DNA from: CAIXZV01 sp963697365
GTDB lineage: Bacteria > Chloroflexota > Limnocylindria > Limnocylindrales > CSP1-4
Assembly: GCA_963697365.1 (NCBI GenBank)
Contig: CAVONT010000003.1
Span: forward strand, 171,255 to 235,254
Direction of reading: 5' to 3'
DNA length: 64,000 nucleotides
The notes under the pieces are model-generated. The model worked only from the letters and a program-made list of their open reading frames with translations, made no database searches and was not told where the DNA came from. Shown here piece by piece: positions 28,700-38,724 of this stretch. Each line of letters begins with the position of its first letter. Position 1 is the first letter of the stretch. The position numbers were made by a program, and so were the translations under genes.

Positions 28700-29738
28700 C
28701 TACTCCACCGTCCAGGTCTCGCCTGCGAGGAGCAGCTTCGCAAGGTCACCCTCGCCCTGCTTCTCCTTCGCCTGCGCGATCTGGGCGTCCACGAGATCGG
28801 AGTGGGTGGGCCGCTGCACCTCGCGCAGCACGCCGACCGGGACCGGGTACTCCGGCCAGAACATGCGCGAGATGATCAGCGCGTAGTACGGATCCTCCGC
28901 GTACTGGTCGTGGACCAGCAGGTCCTCCTCGGTGATGCCGTTCTCGCCGAGGGTGACCACCTCGGGGTGGAGGCCGTTGAGCCGGATGCCCTTGTCGTGG
29001 TTCTTGCCGAACACGAGCGGCTTGCCGTGCTCCAGCACCAGCATCCGATCATCGCGGACGTCGCGCTCGGTGAACTCCCGCCACGCGCCGTCGTTGAAGA
29101 TGTTGCAGTTCTGGAGGATCTCGACGAAGCTGGCGCCGCTGTGGCGGCCGCCGCCTCGAGGGTGTGCTGCATGTGCTCGGTGTGGGTGTCCACGGTCCGG
29201 GCGACGAACGTCGCCTCGGCGGCGATCGCCATGGTCGAGCGGCAGGATCGGCCGGTCCACGGAGCCCATCGGGGTGGACTTGGTCCGCTTGCCGAACTCC
29301 GAGGTGGGCGAGGTCTGGCCCTTGGTCAGGCCGTAGATCCGGTTGTTGAGCAGGAGCATGGTGATGTCCACGTTCCGGCGCATCGAGTGCAGGAAGTGGT
29401 TGCCGCCGATGGACAGCGCGTCGCCGTCGCCGGTGATCACCCAGACCGAGAGGTCCGGCCGGGCCAGCTTGAGGCCGGTCGCGAGCGTCGGGCGCGCGGC
29501 CGTGGATGCTGTGGAACCCGTACGTGTTCATGTAGTACGGGAAGCCGGCCGGAGCAGCCGATGCCCGAGACGAAGACGATGTTCTCCCGCGGGCACGCCG
29601 AAGTCGCGGCATGACCTTCTGCGTCTGGGCCAGGATCGAGTAGTCCCCGCAGCCGGGGCACCACCGGACCTCCTGGTCCGCGACGAAGTCCTTGCGGGTG
29701 AGCTTGATGGGGGCAGTCTCGTTGAGGGTCTCGGTCAT
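28700..29738 (-). pseudogene. korB: 2-oxoacid:ferredoxin oxidoreductase beta subunit (KorB-type), frameshifted
   Basis: TPP-binding subunit. ATG at 29738 (MTETLNETAPIKLTRKDFVA) then VRWCPGCGDYSILAQTQKVM, GFPYYMNTYGFHSIHGRA, VITGDGDALSIGGNHFLHSM (GDGD with the metal/TPP motif), LLLNNRIYGLTKGQTSPTSE and a C-terminal ENGITEEDLLVHDQYAEDPY. Frame changes near 29600, 29460 and 29150-29230. The sequence is closest in style to 2-oxoglutarate:ferredoxin oxidoreductases of aerobic bacteria. Works with korA; electrons would go to a ferredoxin such as that at 44697-44984. Confidence 0.9.
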
Positions 29739-29741
29739 CGC

Positions 29742-31599
29742 TCAGCTCCGCTCGGCGAGGAGGCGGTTGGCCTCGTCGACGATCTCGGTGATCCGGAACG
29801 GCTTGCCTCGCACGCGGCCGAAGCTCACCGCGTCCACGAGGTACGTGCCGCGGAGCACGAACCACAGCTGGCCGAGGTTGAGCTCGGGGACCAGCACGGT
29901 CCGGTAGCTCCGCAGGATGTCGGCCAGGTTCTGCGGGAACGGGTAGAGGTGCCTGATGTGCGCGTGCGCGACGGACTTGCCATCGGCATGGAGCCGTTCG
30001 ACCGCACTGCGCAGGGCGCGCCGTAGGTGCAGCCCCAGCCCACGATCAGCAGGTCGCCGGAGGACGGTCCGAAGACCTCCGGGTCCGGGATGTCATTGGC
30101 GATGCCCGCGATCTTGTCGCGGCGCAGCAGGTCATCCGCTGGTGGTTGTCGGCGTCGTAGCTACCGTGCCCGGCCGTCGAGCTTCTCGAGGCCGCCGATC
30201 CGGTGCTCCAGCCCCGGCGTGCCGGGGACGGCCCACGGCCGCGCGAGCGTCTCCGGGTCGCGACCGTACGGGAGGAATCCCTCGCGTTGCGGCGGTGGGG
30301 ATCGAGATGTCCGGCAGCTCGTCGAGGACCGGGACCCGCAGGGCTCCGCGCCGTTGGCGAGATCGCGACGAAAGCGTCGGAAGGTACATGACCGGGGTCA
30401 TGTACTTGAGCGCGATGCGCGACGCCTCGATCGCCAGGGTGAAGCAATCGGCGGGCGTGGCCGGCGCGAGCACCGCCACCGGCGACTCGCCGTGCGCGCC
30501 GTACAGGGCCTGGAACAGGTCGGCCTGCTCGGTCTTGGTGGGCAGACCGGTGGACGGGCCGGCGCGCTGGACGTTGACGATGACGACGGGCAGCTCGGTC
30601 ATGACCGCGAGGCCGATCGCCTCGGTCTTGAGCGCGAACGCCAGGACCGGAGGTGCCGGTAGGCCGAGCGCGCCGCCGAAGGCTGCGCCGATGGCGGCGC
30701 CGATGGCCGCGATCTCGTCCTCGGCCTGGAAGGTCCGGACTCCGAACGCTTGTGGTCGCCAGGTACTGGAGGATGTCCGTGGCCGGGGTGATCGGATAGG
30801 AGCCGTAGAAGAGGTCGCGCTTGCGCACGGCGGCCGCGGCCAGGAAGCCGAGGGCCGTGGCCTCGTTGCCGGTGATGTTCCGGTACGTGCCCGGGGCCAG
30901 CTTCGCCTTGGGCACGCGGTAGGTCTGGTGGAACATCTCCGTGGTCTCGCCGAACGCGTACCCGGCCTTCAGGGCGCGGCGGTTGGCTTCGGCGACGACC
31001 GGCCGGCTACCGAACTTCTGGTCGATCCACTCGATGGTCGGGGTCATCGAGCGCTCGTAGAGCCAGAACATCAGGCCCAGGGCGAAGAAGTTCTTCGTGA
31101 GGTCGACCTGCTTGCTGGTCATCTCCGAGGCCCTCGAGCGCTCCAGCGTTGAGGGTGCCGATCGGGACCGGGAAGAGCTTGTACTGCTTGAGCGAGTCGT
31201 CGGTCAGCGGGTTCGCGGCGTAGTTGGCCTTGGCCAGGTTCGAGGCCGTGAACGCGTCGCTGTTGACGATGAGCGCGCCGCCGGCGGGCAGGTCGCCGAT
31301 GTTGGCCTTGAGCGCCGCCGGGTTCATGGCGACCAGCACGTCCGGCGCGTCACCCGGGGTGTGGATGTCCGACGCGGAGAAGCTGATCTGGAACCCCGAC
31401 ACACCGGCAGGGAACCCGCGGGGGCGCGGATCTCGGCCGGGTAGTCCGGGAAGGTGGAGATGTCGTTGCCGAAGACGGCCGCGGTCCGGGTGAACTGGGT
31501 ACCCGTGAGCTGCATGCCGTCGCCGGAGTCGCCGGCGAACCGGATGGTGACGCGGTCGAGCTCCTGGACGGTGCGCTCGACACTCTCGGAGGTGGTCAT
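29742..31599 (-). pseudogene. korA: 2-oxoacid:ferredoxin oxidoreductase alpha subunit with fused gamma domain (KorA-type), frameshifted
   Basis: ATG at 31599 overlaps the stop of the upstream CBS gene. An N-terminal gamma domain (VTIRFAGDSGDGMQLTGTQF, then FGNDISTFPDYPAEIRAPAG, GDAPDVLVAMNPAALKANIG) precedes the alpha domain: YRNITGNEATALGFLAAAAV, LFYGSYPITPATDILQYLA (YPITP, CoA/substrate region), LPVVIVNVQRAGPSTGLPTK, EQADLFQALYGAHGESPVAV. The C-terminus is in several frames, ending DEANRLLAERS at 29742. At least five indels. With KorB it oxidises 2-oxoglutarate (or a related 2-oxoacid) and CoA to the acyl-CoA with ferredoxin as acceptor. Confidence 0.9.
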
Positions 31600-32021
31600 C
31601 CGCCTTCGGCCTGCTCCATGCGCTGGTGGGGACGGGGAGGGAGGTTCAGGAGGTCTTCGGGGAAGGACTCCGCGAGGAACTTGAGGATGTCGATCTGGCG
31701 CACGACGCCGACCAGGCGTCCGGCGTCATCCACGACCGGGACGTTGCGGAACCGGCCCTCCTGCATGAGCACGAGGGCGTCGCGCACGGTCTGCTCCAGC
31801 CGGAGGGTGCGCGGGCTGGTGTTCATGTGGGCCTCGACGGTGGCGTCCACGTCGACGCCGGCGGCGACGTCAGGGCCGACGAGGCGCCCGAAGATGTCGC
31901 GCTCCGTGAGCACGCCGAGGAGCCGTCCGTCCTCGTCCGTGACGAACACGGAGTCGCCGGTGCCGGTCCGCTGGATCGTGCGGATGCAGTCGCCGATTGA
32001 CGTGTCCGGCGGCACGGCCAC
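31596..32021 (-). CDS. Tandem CBS-domain protein
   Basis: 141 residues, intact, from a GTG at 32021 (weak start; an upstream extension without a start codon cannot be excluded). Two CBS motifs: PPDTSIGDCIRTIQRTGTGD with GRLLGVLTERDIFGRLVGPD, and TLRLEQTVRDALVLMQEGRF with GRLVGVVRQIDILKFLAESF. There is no other domain, so it probably acts as a nucleotide-sensing regulator or subunit. Its stop overlaps korA (ATGA). First gene of the operon that ends with the M24 peptidase. Confidence 0.88.
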   Translation of the reverse strand: MAVPPDTSIGDCIRTIQRTGTGDSVFVTDEDGRLLGVLTERDIFGRLVGPDVAAGVDVDATVEAHMNTSPRTLRLEQTVRDALVLMQEGRFRNVPVVDDAGRLVGVVRQIDILKFLAESFPEDLLNLPPRPHQRMEQAEGG

Positions 32022-32286
32022 CGGCTGCCGTCGCGAGACGACCCTGAGGGTTGGGATGCCAGGCGGGAACGCGCGCTACTACGGCGCGCTCGGAGAACTC
32101 AGCCACGGGCAAAGTGTACGCGAGCACGCCGGAGGTGGCGATCTGTTGCGGTGCGGTTGCGGACGGCCATGCGGACCGTTCCGCACCGGCCGATCGGCCC
32201 TCGGGGTTGGGCGGGCCCGGCGGGCGCTGCAGCCGGCGTCGCTGGCGGGCTCTCCGGTGCCGCAGCCGGGGGTACCCTCGATCGTC

Positions 32287-33291
32287 GTGGACAGAGCACG
32301 CCTGTTCGGCATCGGCCTGGTCGTGGTGTCCGCCGTGGCATACGGCTCCGGCGGCCTGTTCGCACAACCGGCGTACGCGGCCGGCATCGACTGGATGACG
32401 CTCATGGCCTGGCGGTTCGGCCTCGCCGCGGTCCTGTCGTGGGTCCTGGTCCTCACACGTCCAGCGGCTCGCGCCGCAGTCCGCGTCCTGGAGCGGCGCG
32501 CGATCCTCGTGGCGCTGGGGCTCGGGGTGTGGTTCGTGTCGAACAGCGCCACCTACTACGGCGGCATCGAGACGGTGCCGCTGTCCCTGGCGGCACTGAT
32601 CATCTACATCTATCCGCCGGTGGTCGCGGTGCTGGCGCTGTTCGTCGGCCGGCCGCTCGAGGGGCGGCGAGCCTGGACGGCCCTGCTGATCGCGGTGGCC
32701 GGGGTCGTGCTCGCGGTGGGCGGGATCGACACGTCGGTGATGCCGCCCCTCGGAGGGCTCCTCCTGATCATCGCGTCCCCGCTGTTCTACGCGGGCTGGA
32801 TCGTCCTCGCGGCTCGCCACTCCGGGGAGACCCGGGAGGGGACGGGCGCGCAGTCAGACCGCTCGACCAACGCGCTCGTGATGGGCGCGGTGATCCTCAC
32901 CGGGACGGCGCTCTCGTACTGGATCACTGCCCTCGCGATCGGTCACCCGGTGCTCCCGGCCGAGATCCCGGCCGACGCGTGGCCCGGGATCCTGGGCGTG
33001 GCGCTGGTGGCCGGGTTCGTCGCCCCGCAGGCGTTCTACGCGGGCGCGAAGCACGTCGGCGCGGCTCAGGCGGCGCTCCTCTCGACGGTGGAGCCGCTCT
33101 GGACAATCGTCGCGGCGGGCGTGCTCCTCGGCGAGACGCTCACCGGGATGCAGTGGGCGGGCGGGGCGCTGATCCTGGCCGGGGTGCTGCTGTCGCAGAC
33201 GCGGCCCCGGGGGGCGCGCGGCGGACGCGGCACGGGCCCGGTCGACGATCCGGTGCTCCCGCAGCCCGTGGTGCGCTTCGCGGAGGAGTAG
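32287..33291 (+). CDS. EamA/DMT-family transporter
   Basis: 334 residues, intact, GTG at 32287 chosen because it gives the standard N-terminal helix (LFGIGLVVVSAVAYGSGGLF). Ten transmembrane helices in two EamA repeats, e.g. SLAALIIYIYPPVVAVLALF and AAQAALLSTVEPLWTIVAAG (the YPP and STVEPLW motifs typical of each repeat). A charged loop around residues 180-200 separates the repeats. Likely a metabolite or amino-acid exporter; substrate unknown. Divergent from the Kor operon. Confidence 0.9.
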   Translation: MDRARLFGIGLVVVSAVAYGSGGLFAQPAYAAGIDWMTLMAWRFGLAAVLSWVLVLTRPAARAAVRVLERRAILVALGLGVWFVSNSATYYGGIETVPLSLAALIIYIYPPVVAVLALFVGRPLEGRRAWTALLIAVAGVVLAVGGIDTSVMPPLGGLLLIIASPLFYAGWIVLAARHSGETREGTGAQSDRSTNALVMGAVILTGTALSYWITALAIGHPVLPAEIPADAWPGILGVALVAGFVAPQAFYAGAKHVGAAQAALLSTVEPLWTIVAAGVLLGETLTGMQWAGGALILAGVLLSQTRPRGARGGRGTGPVDDPVLPQPVVRFAEE

Positions 33292-33609
33292 TTCCGTCGC
33301 GTCCCGCCTACCACCTGTCCCATCCGTCCCGATTCGGCCGGAGCGAGCACGTGCGGGACCCGGGAGCCTCACTGTTCGGTAACGGCGAGCGTTCCGGCGC
33401 TGGATCGGGCAACTGGTCGTCGATTTGCTCGCCGAGGCCGACCGATCGGGCCTCTGGGGCCTGGAACCGCTCGCTTCGCGCGAACGGGTACGAACGCGCC
33501 AAGACCCGGCTGTGCACAGACCCGACGCGGCGCGGGGTGGGTAGGGCAAGCCATCGCGGTTCGGTGGCACCGAACGAACCTGCCGCACTAGGGCCGGCCA
33601 CGACGTGCC
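33292..33609. other. Intergenic stretch, no convincing gene
   Basis: About 318 bases between the EamA gene and the convergent DUF4143 ATPase. Open frames are Arg/Pro-rich shadows. A short plus-strand stretch reading LVVDLLAEADRSGLWGLEPL near 33415-33475 looks protein-like but has no start, no partner region and no recognisable family. No strong terminator hairpin seen. Confidence 0.4.
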
Positions 33610-34830
33610 CTACGGCTCGACCCAGCGCTCCGCGGGCTCGAGCAGGAACCGTTCGAGCGGGATCCCGTCGCCGCCAACGAGGAGTGGCCGGATCGGGCCG
33701 AGGCCGCCGAACGCGGCCATGAACGCGGCAGTGCCCGGATGTGCGGCAGGGGCCCGTCCGCTCTTCACCTCGATCGCGGCCAGACCTCGGGCTCCCCGCA
33801 CAACGAAGTCGACCTCGCGGTCCCCGTCTCGCCACCACGACAGCTCGAGATCGCCCATCGCTGCAGCGTTGGCCAGGTGCGCACCCACCGCAGACTCGAC
33901 GAGGCGCCCCCATGCCTCGCCATCGGCCCGTGTGTCGGCGAACGAGCGCCCCGACTGCGCCGTGGCTAGCGCCGTGTTGAGGACCTGGAGCTTGGGGCTC
34001 GACGCTCGGCGGCGGACCGCGTTGCCCGAGAACTTGGGCAGGCCCGTGAGCAGGCCGGCGCCCGCCAGCAGCTCGAGGTAGTGGGCGAGCGTCGTCGTGT
34101 TCCCGGCGTCGTGGAGCTGGCCCAGCATCTTGGTGTAGCTGAGCTCCTGCCCGCTGTAGCGGCAGCCGAGCTCGAACAGCCGCCGCAGCAGTGCCGGCTT
34201 GTCCACGCGGGTCAGCAGCAGCACGTCACGGCTGATGGTCGTCTCGACGAGGGCATCGAGGATGTACCGGCGCCACCGGGTCTCGTCGCCGATCAGCGGC
34301 GCCGCGCCGGGGTAGCCGCCGAAGTAGATGTACTCGTCGAGCGTGATCCCGAAGGCGGCCCGCATCTCGGCGAATGACCAGTGTGGGACTCGGATCACCT
34401 CAAACCGGCCAGCCAGGCTCTCGGACAGTCCCTGCTCCACGAGCAGCGGTGCCGATCCCAGCAGGACAACATGCAGGCCTCGCCCGGCGCGGGCGTCCTC
34501 GTCCCACAGGCGCTTCACCGACTCCGACCAGCCTGCGGCCTTCTGCACCTCGTCGATCACGAGGACGGCGCCATCGGGGCCGGCCTCGAGACGCGCCGTC
34601 TCCCACTGCGTGGCGATCCACTCCGGGCCACGAAGAGATGGCTCGTCGGCGCTGGCCATGCGGACCGGGACCGGCAGGCCCTCGACTGCCTGGGCCACGA
34701 GCGTCGACTTGCCCACCTGCCGCGGACCTGCGACCACCTGGATGAACCGCCGGGGCTCGTCGAGACGCCTGGCGAGCTCGGCCGCCTGCGGGCGGCGGTA
34801 TGGGACTCCCTTGCCTGAACTACTCATCAT
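33610..34830 (-). CDS. AAA ATPase with DUF4143 domain
   Basis: About 406 residues. Walker A in VVAGPRQVGKSTLVAQAVEG, Walker B in GAVLVIDEVQKAAGWSESVK, then LHVVLLGSAPLLVEQGLSES (sensor) and the DUF4143 C-terminal region with DALVETTISRDVLLLTRVDK, FELGCRYSGQELSYTKMLGQ, AGNTTTLAHYLELLAGAGLL and a nuclease-like DREVDFVVRGARGLAAIEVK (D-x-EVDFVV...IEVK, as in PD-(D/E)XK folds). Such proteins are common accessory genes of unknown function. The start (ATG 34830 or 34827) lies inside a perfect inverted repeat, suggesting autoregulation. Confidence 0.9.
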   Translation of the reverse strand: MMSSSGKGVPYRRPQAAELARRLDEPRRFIQVVAGPRQVGKSTLVAQAVEGLPVPVRMASADEPSLRGPEWIATQWETARLEAGPDGAVLVIDEVQKAAGWSESVKRLWDEDARAGRGLHVVLLGSAPLLVEQGLSESLAGRFEVIRVPHWSFAEMRAAFGITLDEYIYFGGYPGAAPLIGDETRWRRYILDALVETTISRDVLLLTRVDKPALLRRLFELGCRYSGQELSYTKMLGQLHDAGNTTTLAHYLELLAGAGLLTGLPKFSGNAVRRRASSPKLQVLNTALATAQSGRSFADTRADGEAWGRLVESAVGAHLANAAAMGDLELSWWRDGDREVDFVVRGARGLAAIEVKSGRAPAAHPGTAAFMAAFGGLGPIRPLLVGGDGIPLERFLLEPAERWVEP

Positions 34831-34840
34831 GTTGAGTAGT
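34819..34840. promoter_or_regulatory. Perfect inverted repeat over the DUF4143 start codon
   Basis: ACTACTCA (34819-34826), 6-bp spacer, TGAGTAGT (34833-34840). The ATPase gene begins inside it at 34830/34827, with no room for a conventional ribosome site, so the mRNA may be leaderless and a bound protein would block initiation. Confidence 0.65.
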
Positions 34841-34953
34841 CTTGCCCAAGGCCCCGAGGATTGCAAGCGATCGCAGGTGGGTCAGCACTGACCCGATGAC
34901 CAGGCGTCAGTGACCGGTGTTCCGCCCTGCCATCACCGCTCCCCGTGGATGCG

Positions 34954-35773
34954 TCACAGGGCCGCGCGCGCCGCCGCAAGCTGGGAGCGGGCGCCGTTGG
35001 CCACGAGTCCGATGTCCGCCCCGATGCCCAGGAACGTGAACCCGCGCGCCCGGTACCCGGCGACCTCGTCCGCGCCGCGGACCAGCATTCCCGGGGCCTT
35101 TCCGTGCGCCACCGCCACCGCGGCCACGTGGTCCAGCGCCTCGATGAACCGGGGGTTGGTGAACTCGCCCGGGATGCCCATCGCGTGCGACAGGTCGGCC
35201 GGCCCCACGAACAGCACGTCGACCCCGTCGATCGAGGCGACCTCTCCGGCGATGTCCACGGCCGCGGGCGACTCCACCTGGAACACGCCGAGCACGTGGT
35301 CGTTGATCGCCGCCACGTCCGGGTGGGCCACCGTGAAGTAGCCGGCGCCCCGCGTCGCCTGTGCGAGGCCCCGGATCCCGACCGGCGGGTAGCGCATCCA
35401 GGACAGCGTCTCGCGGATGTCCGCGATGGACTCGAGGCGCGGGATCATGACCCCGTCGGCCCCGAGGTCAAGGATCCGGCCCACCCGCATGCGCTCGGCC
35501 GAGACCACGCGCACGAGGCCCGCTGTCGGCGTCCCCTGGATCGTGGTCAGCAGGCCCAGGACGGCGGATTCCTCGAACATGCCGTGCTCGAGATCGACCA
35601 TCAGCCAGTCGTAGCCGGCCCGGGCCATGACGTCGGCGGCGGCGATCGATGCCGAGCATCACCCACAGGCCCAGCGTCGGCTCGCCGGCGAGCACGCGGC
35701 GGCGGAGATCGGGGCGGGGCGGGATGGGAATGGGGATTGAGCCGGATCCGGAGGGCGAGGTGGGAGTGGTCAT
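34954..35773 (-). pseudogene. HpcH/HpaI-family aldolase, one frameshift
   Basis: ATG at 35773 (MTTPTSPSGSGSIP) gives RVLAGEPTLGLWVMLG. After an indel near 35645 follow ARAGYDWLMVDLEHGMFEES, VVSAERMRVGRILDLGADGV, MIPRLESIADIRETLSWMRY, RGLAQATRGAGYF, VFQVESPAAVDIAGEVASID (Glu metal ligand) and VDVLFVGPADLSHAMGIPGE (Asp ligand in GPADLS). Class II pyruvate aldolase fold: cleaves or forms 4-hydroxy-2-oxo acids (e.g. 4-hydroxy-2-oxoheptanedioate or 2-keto-3-deoxy sugar acids); the substrate is not determinable. Confidence 0.88.
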
Positions 35774-35875
35774 GGGCCGATGATGCCCCACGCGGGAAGG
35801 TGTCGCGCGGCGGAACTTGCGGCTCCCGCACGGGTCGGGCATCGTGTGTGCCCGTAGGCAGGCAAGGGAGGGTCG

Positions 35876-36253
35876 ATGGCTGGCACAGTCCTGGTCGTGG
35901 ACGACGAGCAGCACATCCGGCTGCTGATCGAGCAGACGCTCGAGGAGCTGCTGGACGAGGGCGTGGAGCTGTACACCGCGTCCGACGGCGAGGAGGCGCT
36001 CGCGGCCATCGAGGCACAGCGCCCGGACCTCGTCTTCCTTGACGTGATGATGCCCAAGCGCAACGGGATCGAGGTGTGCCGGGCAGTGCGCGAGGAGCTC
36101 GGCAATCGCGATGTCCACATCATCCTGCTCACGGCCAAGGGCCAGTCGGCGGACCGCGAGGAGGGCCTCGCCGCCGGTGCCGACCGGTACCTGACCAAGC
36201 CCTTCGACCCCGACGAGCTCCTGGCGATCGCACGCGAGGTCCTGGGCGCATGA
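35876..36253 (+). CDS. Single-domain response regulator (CheY-like)
   Basis: 125 residues, intact: VLVVDDEQHIRLLIEQTLEE (acidic pair), DLVFLDVMMPKRNGIEV (phospho-Asp about residue 54), IILLTAKGQSADREEGLAAG, DRYLTKPFDPDELLAIAREV (Thr and Lys signature). No output domain, so it works through protein contacts or as a phosphate shuttle. Its TGA overlaps the ATG of the GAF gene; with the kinase at 37057-38566 it forms a signalling cassette. Confidence 0.93.
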   Translation: MAGTVLVVDDEQHIRLLIEQTLEELLDEGVELYTASDGEEALAAIEAQRPDLVFLDVMMPKRNGIEVCRAVREELGNRDVHIILLTAKGQSADREEGLAAGADRYLTKPFDPDELLAIAREVLGA

Positions 36254-37076
36254 GCGAGCTCGGCAGGCTCATCGTCCGCCACCGCCACGTCGCCCCGATG
36301 GTGTCGGCGCTGCTGGCCGGCATCGACGCGGCCATCACCGTCCGCGATGTGGCCGGCGAGGCGATCATCGAGCGTGGCGCGCCCGACGGCACGCACGCGT
36401 CCGAGACGACCGGGCGCCACGAGATCACCGTGGACGGCGAGGTCCTCGGCTGGGTCGAGGGCGGCCGACCCGCTCGCGGCGTCGCTGCGGTGCTCGCGTA
36501 CGCGGCCGCCCGCGAGCGTGACAAGCGCTCGCTCGCCAACGAGGCGCTCGAGCGGTACCGCGAGCTGTCCCTGATCTACGACCTCGCGGCGGTCATCGGC
36601 GGGCATGACGACCTCGAGCCGATCGTGGAGACCGCCGTCACCGAGCTCTCGCGGCTCCCCCACGGGGCACGCGGGTTCCTCCTCCTCGCGACGGCGGATG
36701 GCAACGAGGCGCCGAGGGCGACGAAGGCGTGCTGCGGCCTGCCCCGGGCGCCGATGGGTCCGGCAGCCCCGTGGACGGGGCGCTGACCGGCATTGGCATC
36801 GTCGGCACGGTCGTGGCCACCGGCGTGCCGGAGCTGCTCGAGGACGCCGGCGCGGATCCCCGCGCGACGGAGGCGGAGCGCGCCGGCGGCTCGCTGGTCG
36901 CGGTGCCGCTGCGGGCCGGCGACCGCACGATCGGCGTGCTGGGCGCAACGGCGACGGGCGGCGTGTTCAGGGCGGCGGACCTCAAGGTCGTGACCGCGAT
37001 CGCCGCCCTGGCCGGGCCGGCGATCGGTCGGGCACTCGGCGTCAGGCCGGCCGCAAGTGACGGAGACGACCACTGA
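36250..37076 (+). pseudogene. GAF-domain protein, one frameshift
   Basis: ATG at 36250 overlaps the receiver stop (ATGA). The N-terminal part, SELGRLIVRHRHVAPMVSAL with AITVRDVAGEAIIERG and YELSLI-type signalling helix YRELSLIYDLAAVIGGHDD, is followed by a GAF domain beginning VETAVTELSRLPHGARGFLL. An indel near 36735 shifts to GALTGIGIVGTVVATGVPEL, GGSLVAVPLRAGDRTIGVLG, FRAADLKVVTAIAALAGPAI. Likely a sensory partner of the downstream kinase; ligand unknown. Confidence 0.85.
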
Positions 37077-38566
37077 GCTTCCGATCCGGCCGCTCCGAGC
37101 CCGCATCGCGGGTCGGCCGCGGCGGCATCCCCGACCCTGCCGAGGAGGTCGAGCGAGCCCTGCATCGCCGCCTCGCGGAGCTCGCGGGGATCAACGCCAT
37201 CGGCATCGTGTTGGCCTCGATCCACGATCCGGACCAGCTCGTGGAGCGCGGCCTCGAGGAGATCGTCGGCCGGCTGGGCTTCACCCACGGCCTCATGGCG
37301 CTCGTGGACGGCGATGACGACTCCATCGGGTCGTGCCGGCTCGCCGGTCCGCCTCCCGCCGACGGGCGCCCCGATCCGATCGCGGACGTGCGTGCGATAC
37401 GCGTCGATGGCGACGACCCCGGGGCCGCGCTCGCCCGGCTCGCCCGTGCCGAAGGCCCGCTCCACTTCCGCGATGCCGACCGCGATCCCGACGAGCGGAA
37501 CCGCGGCCTGGCCGCGCTGCTCGGCTCCACCGGGTTCGTCGGCACCCCGCTCACCAGCCAGGGCCGGGTGGTCGGCGTCCTCGTCGTCAACGACCGGCGC
37601 GCCGGGCGCGCGCTCGAGCCCGCGGACGGGCCGCTGCTGTACACGATCGGGTCGCTGTTCGCGGGCGCGCTGGACTCGGCCCGGCTGCAGGCGGAGCTCG
37701 AGGCGCAGAACCGCGCCCTCGAGGATCGCGTGCGTGAGCGGACCCAGGACCTGCTCGACGCGATGGTCGAGGCCCGCGAGGCACGCCAGGCGGCCGAGGA
37801 GGCGAACGAGGCGAAGAGCCGGTTCCTCGCCAACGTCTCTCACGAGCTGCGGACGCCGCTCACGTCGGTTGTCGGCTTCGCGAAGCTCAACCGCAAGCGA
37901 CTCGAGGAGACGGTGTTCCCCGTGGTCCCGCGTGAGGACCCGAAGGTCGACCGGGCCATCCGCCAGACCGGCGATACGCTGGGGATCATCGTCTCGGAGG
38001 GCGAGCGGCTGACGGCGCTCATCAACGACCTCCTCGACCTTGCCAAGATCGAGTCCGGACGCTTCGAGTTCCACATGGCACCGCTGCGCATGGAGGACGT
38101 GGTCCTGCGCGCGACCGCCGCGACGTCCTCGCTGTTCGAGACAGCAGGCCTGCCCCTGAGGACGGAGATGGAGCCCGACCTGCCGGCGATCACCGGCGAC
38201 ATGGACCGGCTCGTGCAGGTGGTGATCAACCTGCTGTCAAATGCCGTGAAGTTCACGTCCGCGGGTGGCGTGGACGTCCGGATCCACCGTGATGGCGAGG
38301 CGCTCCGGGTCGAGGTGATCGACACGGGCAGGGGTATCCCGGACGCGGACCACGAGCGGATCTTCGAACCGTTCCGCCAGGCCTCTGACACCCTCACCGA
38401 CGCTCCCAAGGGAACCGGGCTGGGCCTGCCGATCTCACGTCAGATCGTGCACGCCCACGGGGGCGCGATGGGCGTGAGGTCAGTGGTGGGCACGGGGTCG
38501 ACCTTCTGGTTCACCGTGCCGGGCGGCGGCCCGATACCGGAGGCCGGCGGGCCGATCGGCGGCTGA
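37057..38566 (+). pseudogene. GAF sensor histidine kinase, frame change near the N-terminus
   Basis: Probable start GTG at 37057 (TETTTELPIRPLRARIAG), overlapping the GAF gene. The frame must change between about 37100 and 37140 to enter AEEVERALHRRLAELAGINA, which has no start codon of its own. Then GAF (LGFTHGLMALVDGDDDSIGS, FVGTPLTSQGRVVGVLVVND), a coiled coil (ELEAQNRALEDRVRERTQDL), HisKA with the phospho-His in FLANVSHELRTPLTSVVGFA, and HATPase: VINLLSNAVKFTSAGGV (N), VIDTGRGIPDADHERIF (G1), KGTGLGLPISRQIVHAHGGA (G2). Cytoplasmic; phosphorylates the receiver at 35876. Confidence 0.9.
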
Positions 38567-38724
38567 CAACGGGGCGATCGGCGGCTGACGGCGGGCTGGC
38601 AACCAGAAAGTCAGGGGGTACCAGTACCTGTGGGCCATGCCGATCCCCCGGTCGTGGAGGCTACGTTCCGATTCCTCTTCGGGGAAGAAGGCCCGCCCAA
38701 CCCGACTGGCAAAGGAACATGCAG

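Noticed and set aside
33415..33475. Possible small plus-strand gene (LVVDLLAEADRSGLWGLEPL)
   Set aside because: No start codon or ribosome site in frame and no similarity I can name; too short to support.
36729..37076. Separate gene for the C-terminal GAF half
   Set aside because: It is the direct continuation of the upstream GAF fold after a single-base frame change, with no ribosome site of its own.
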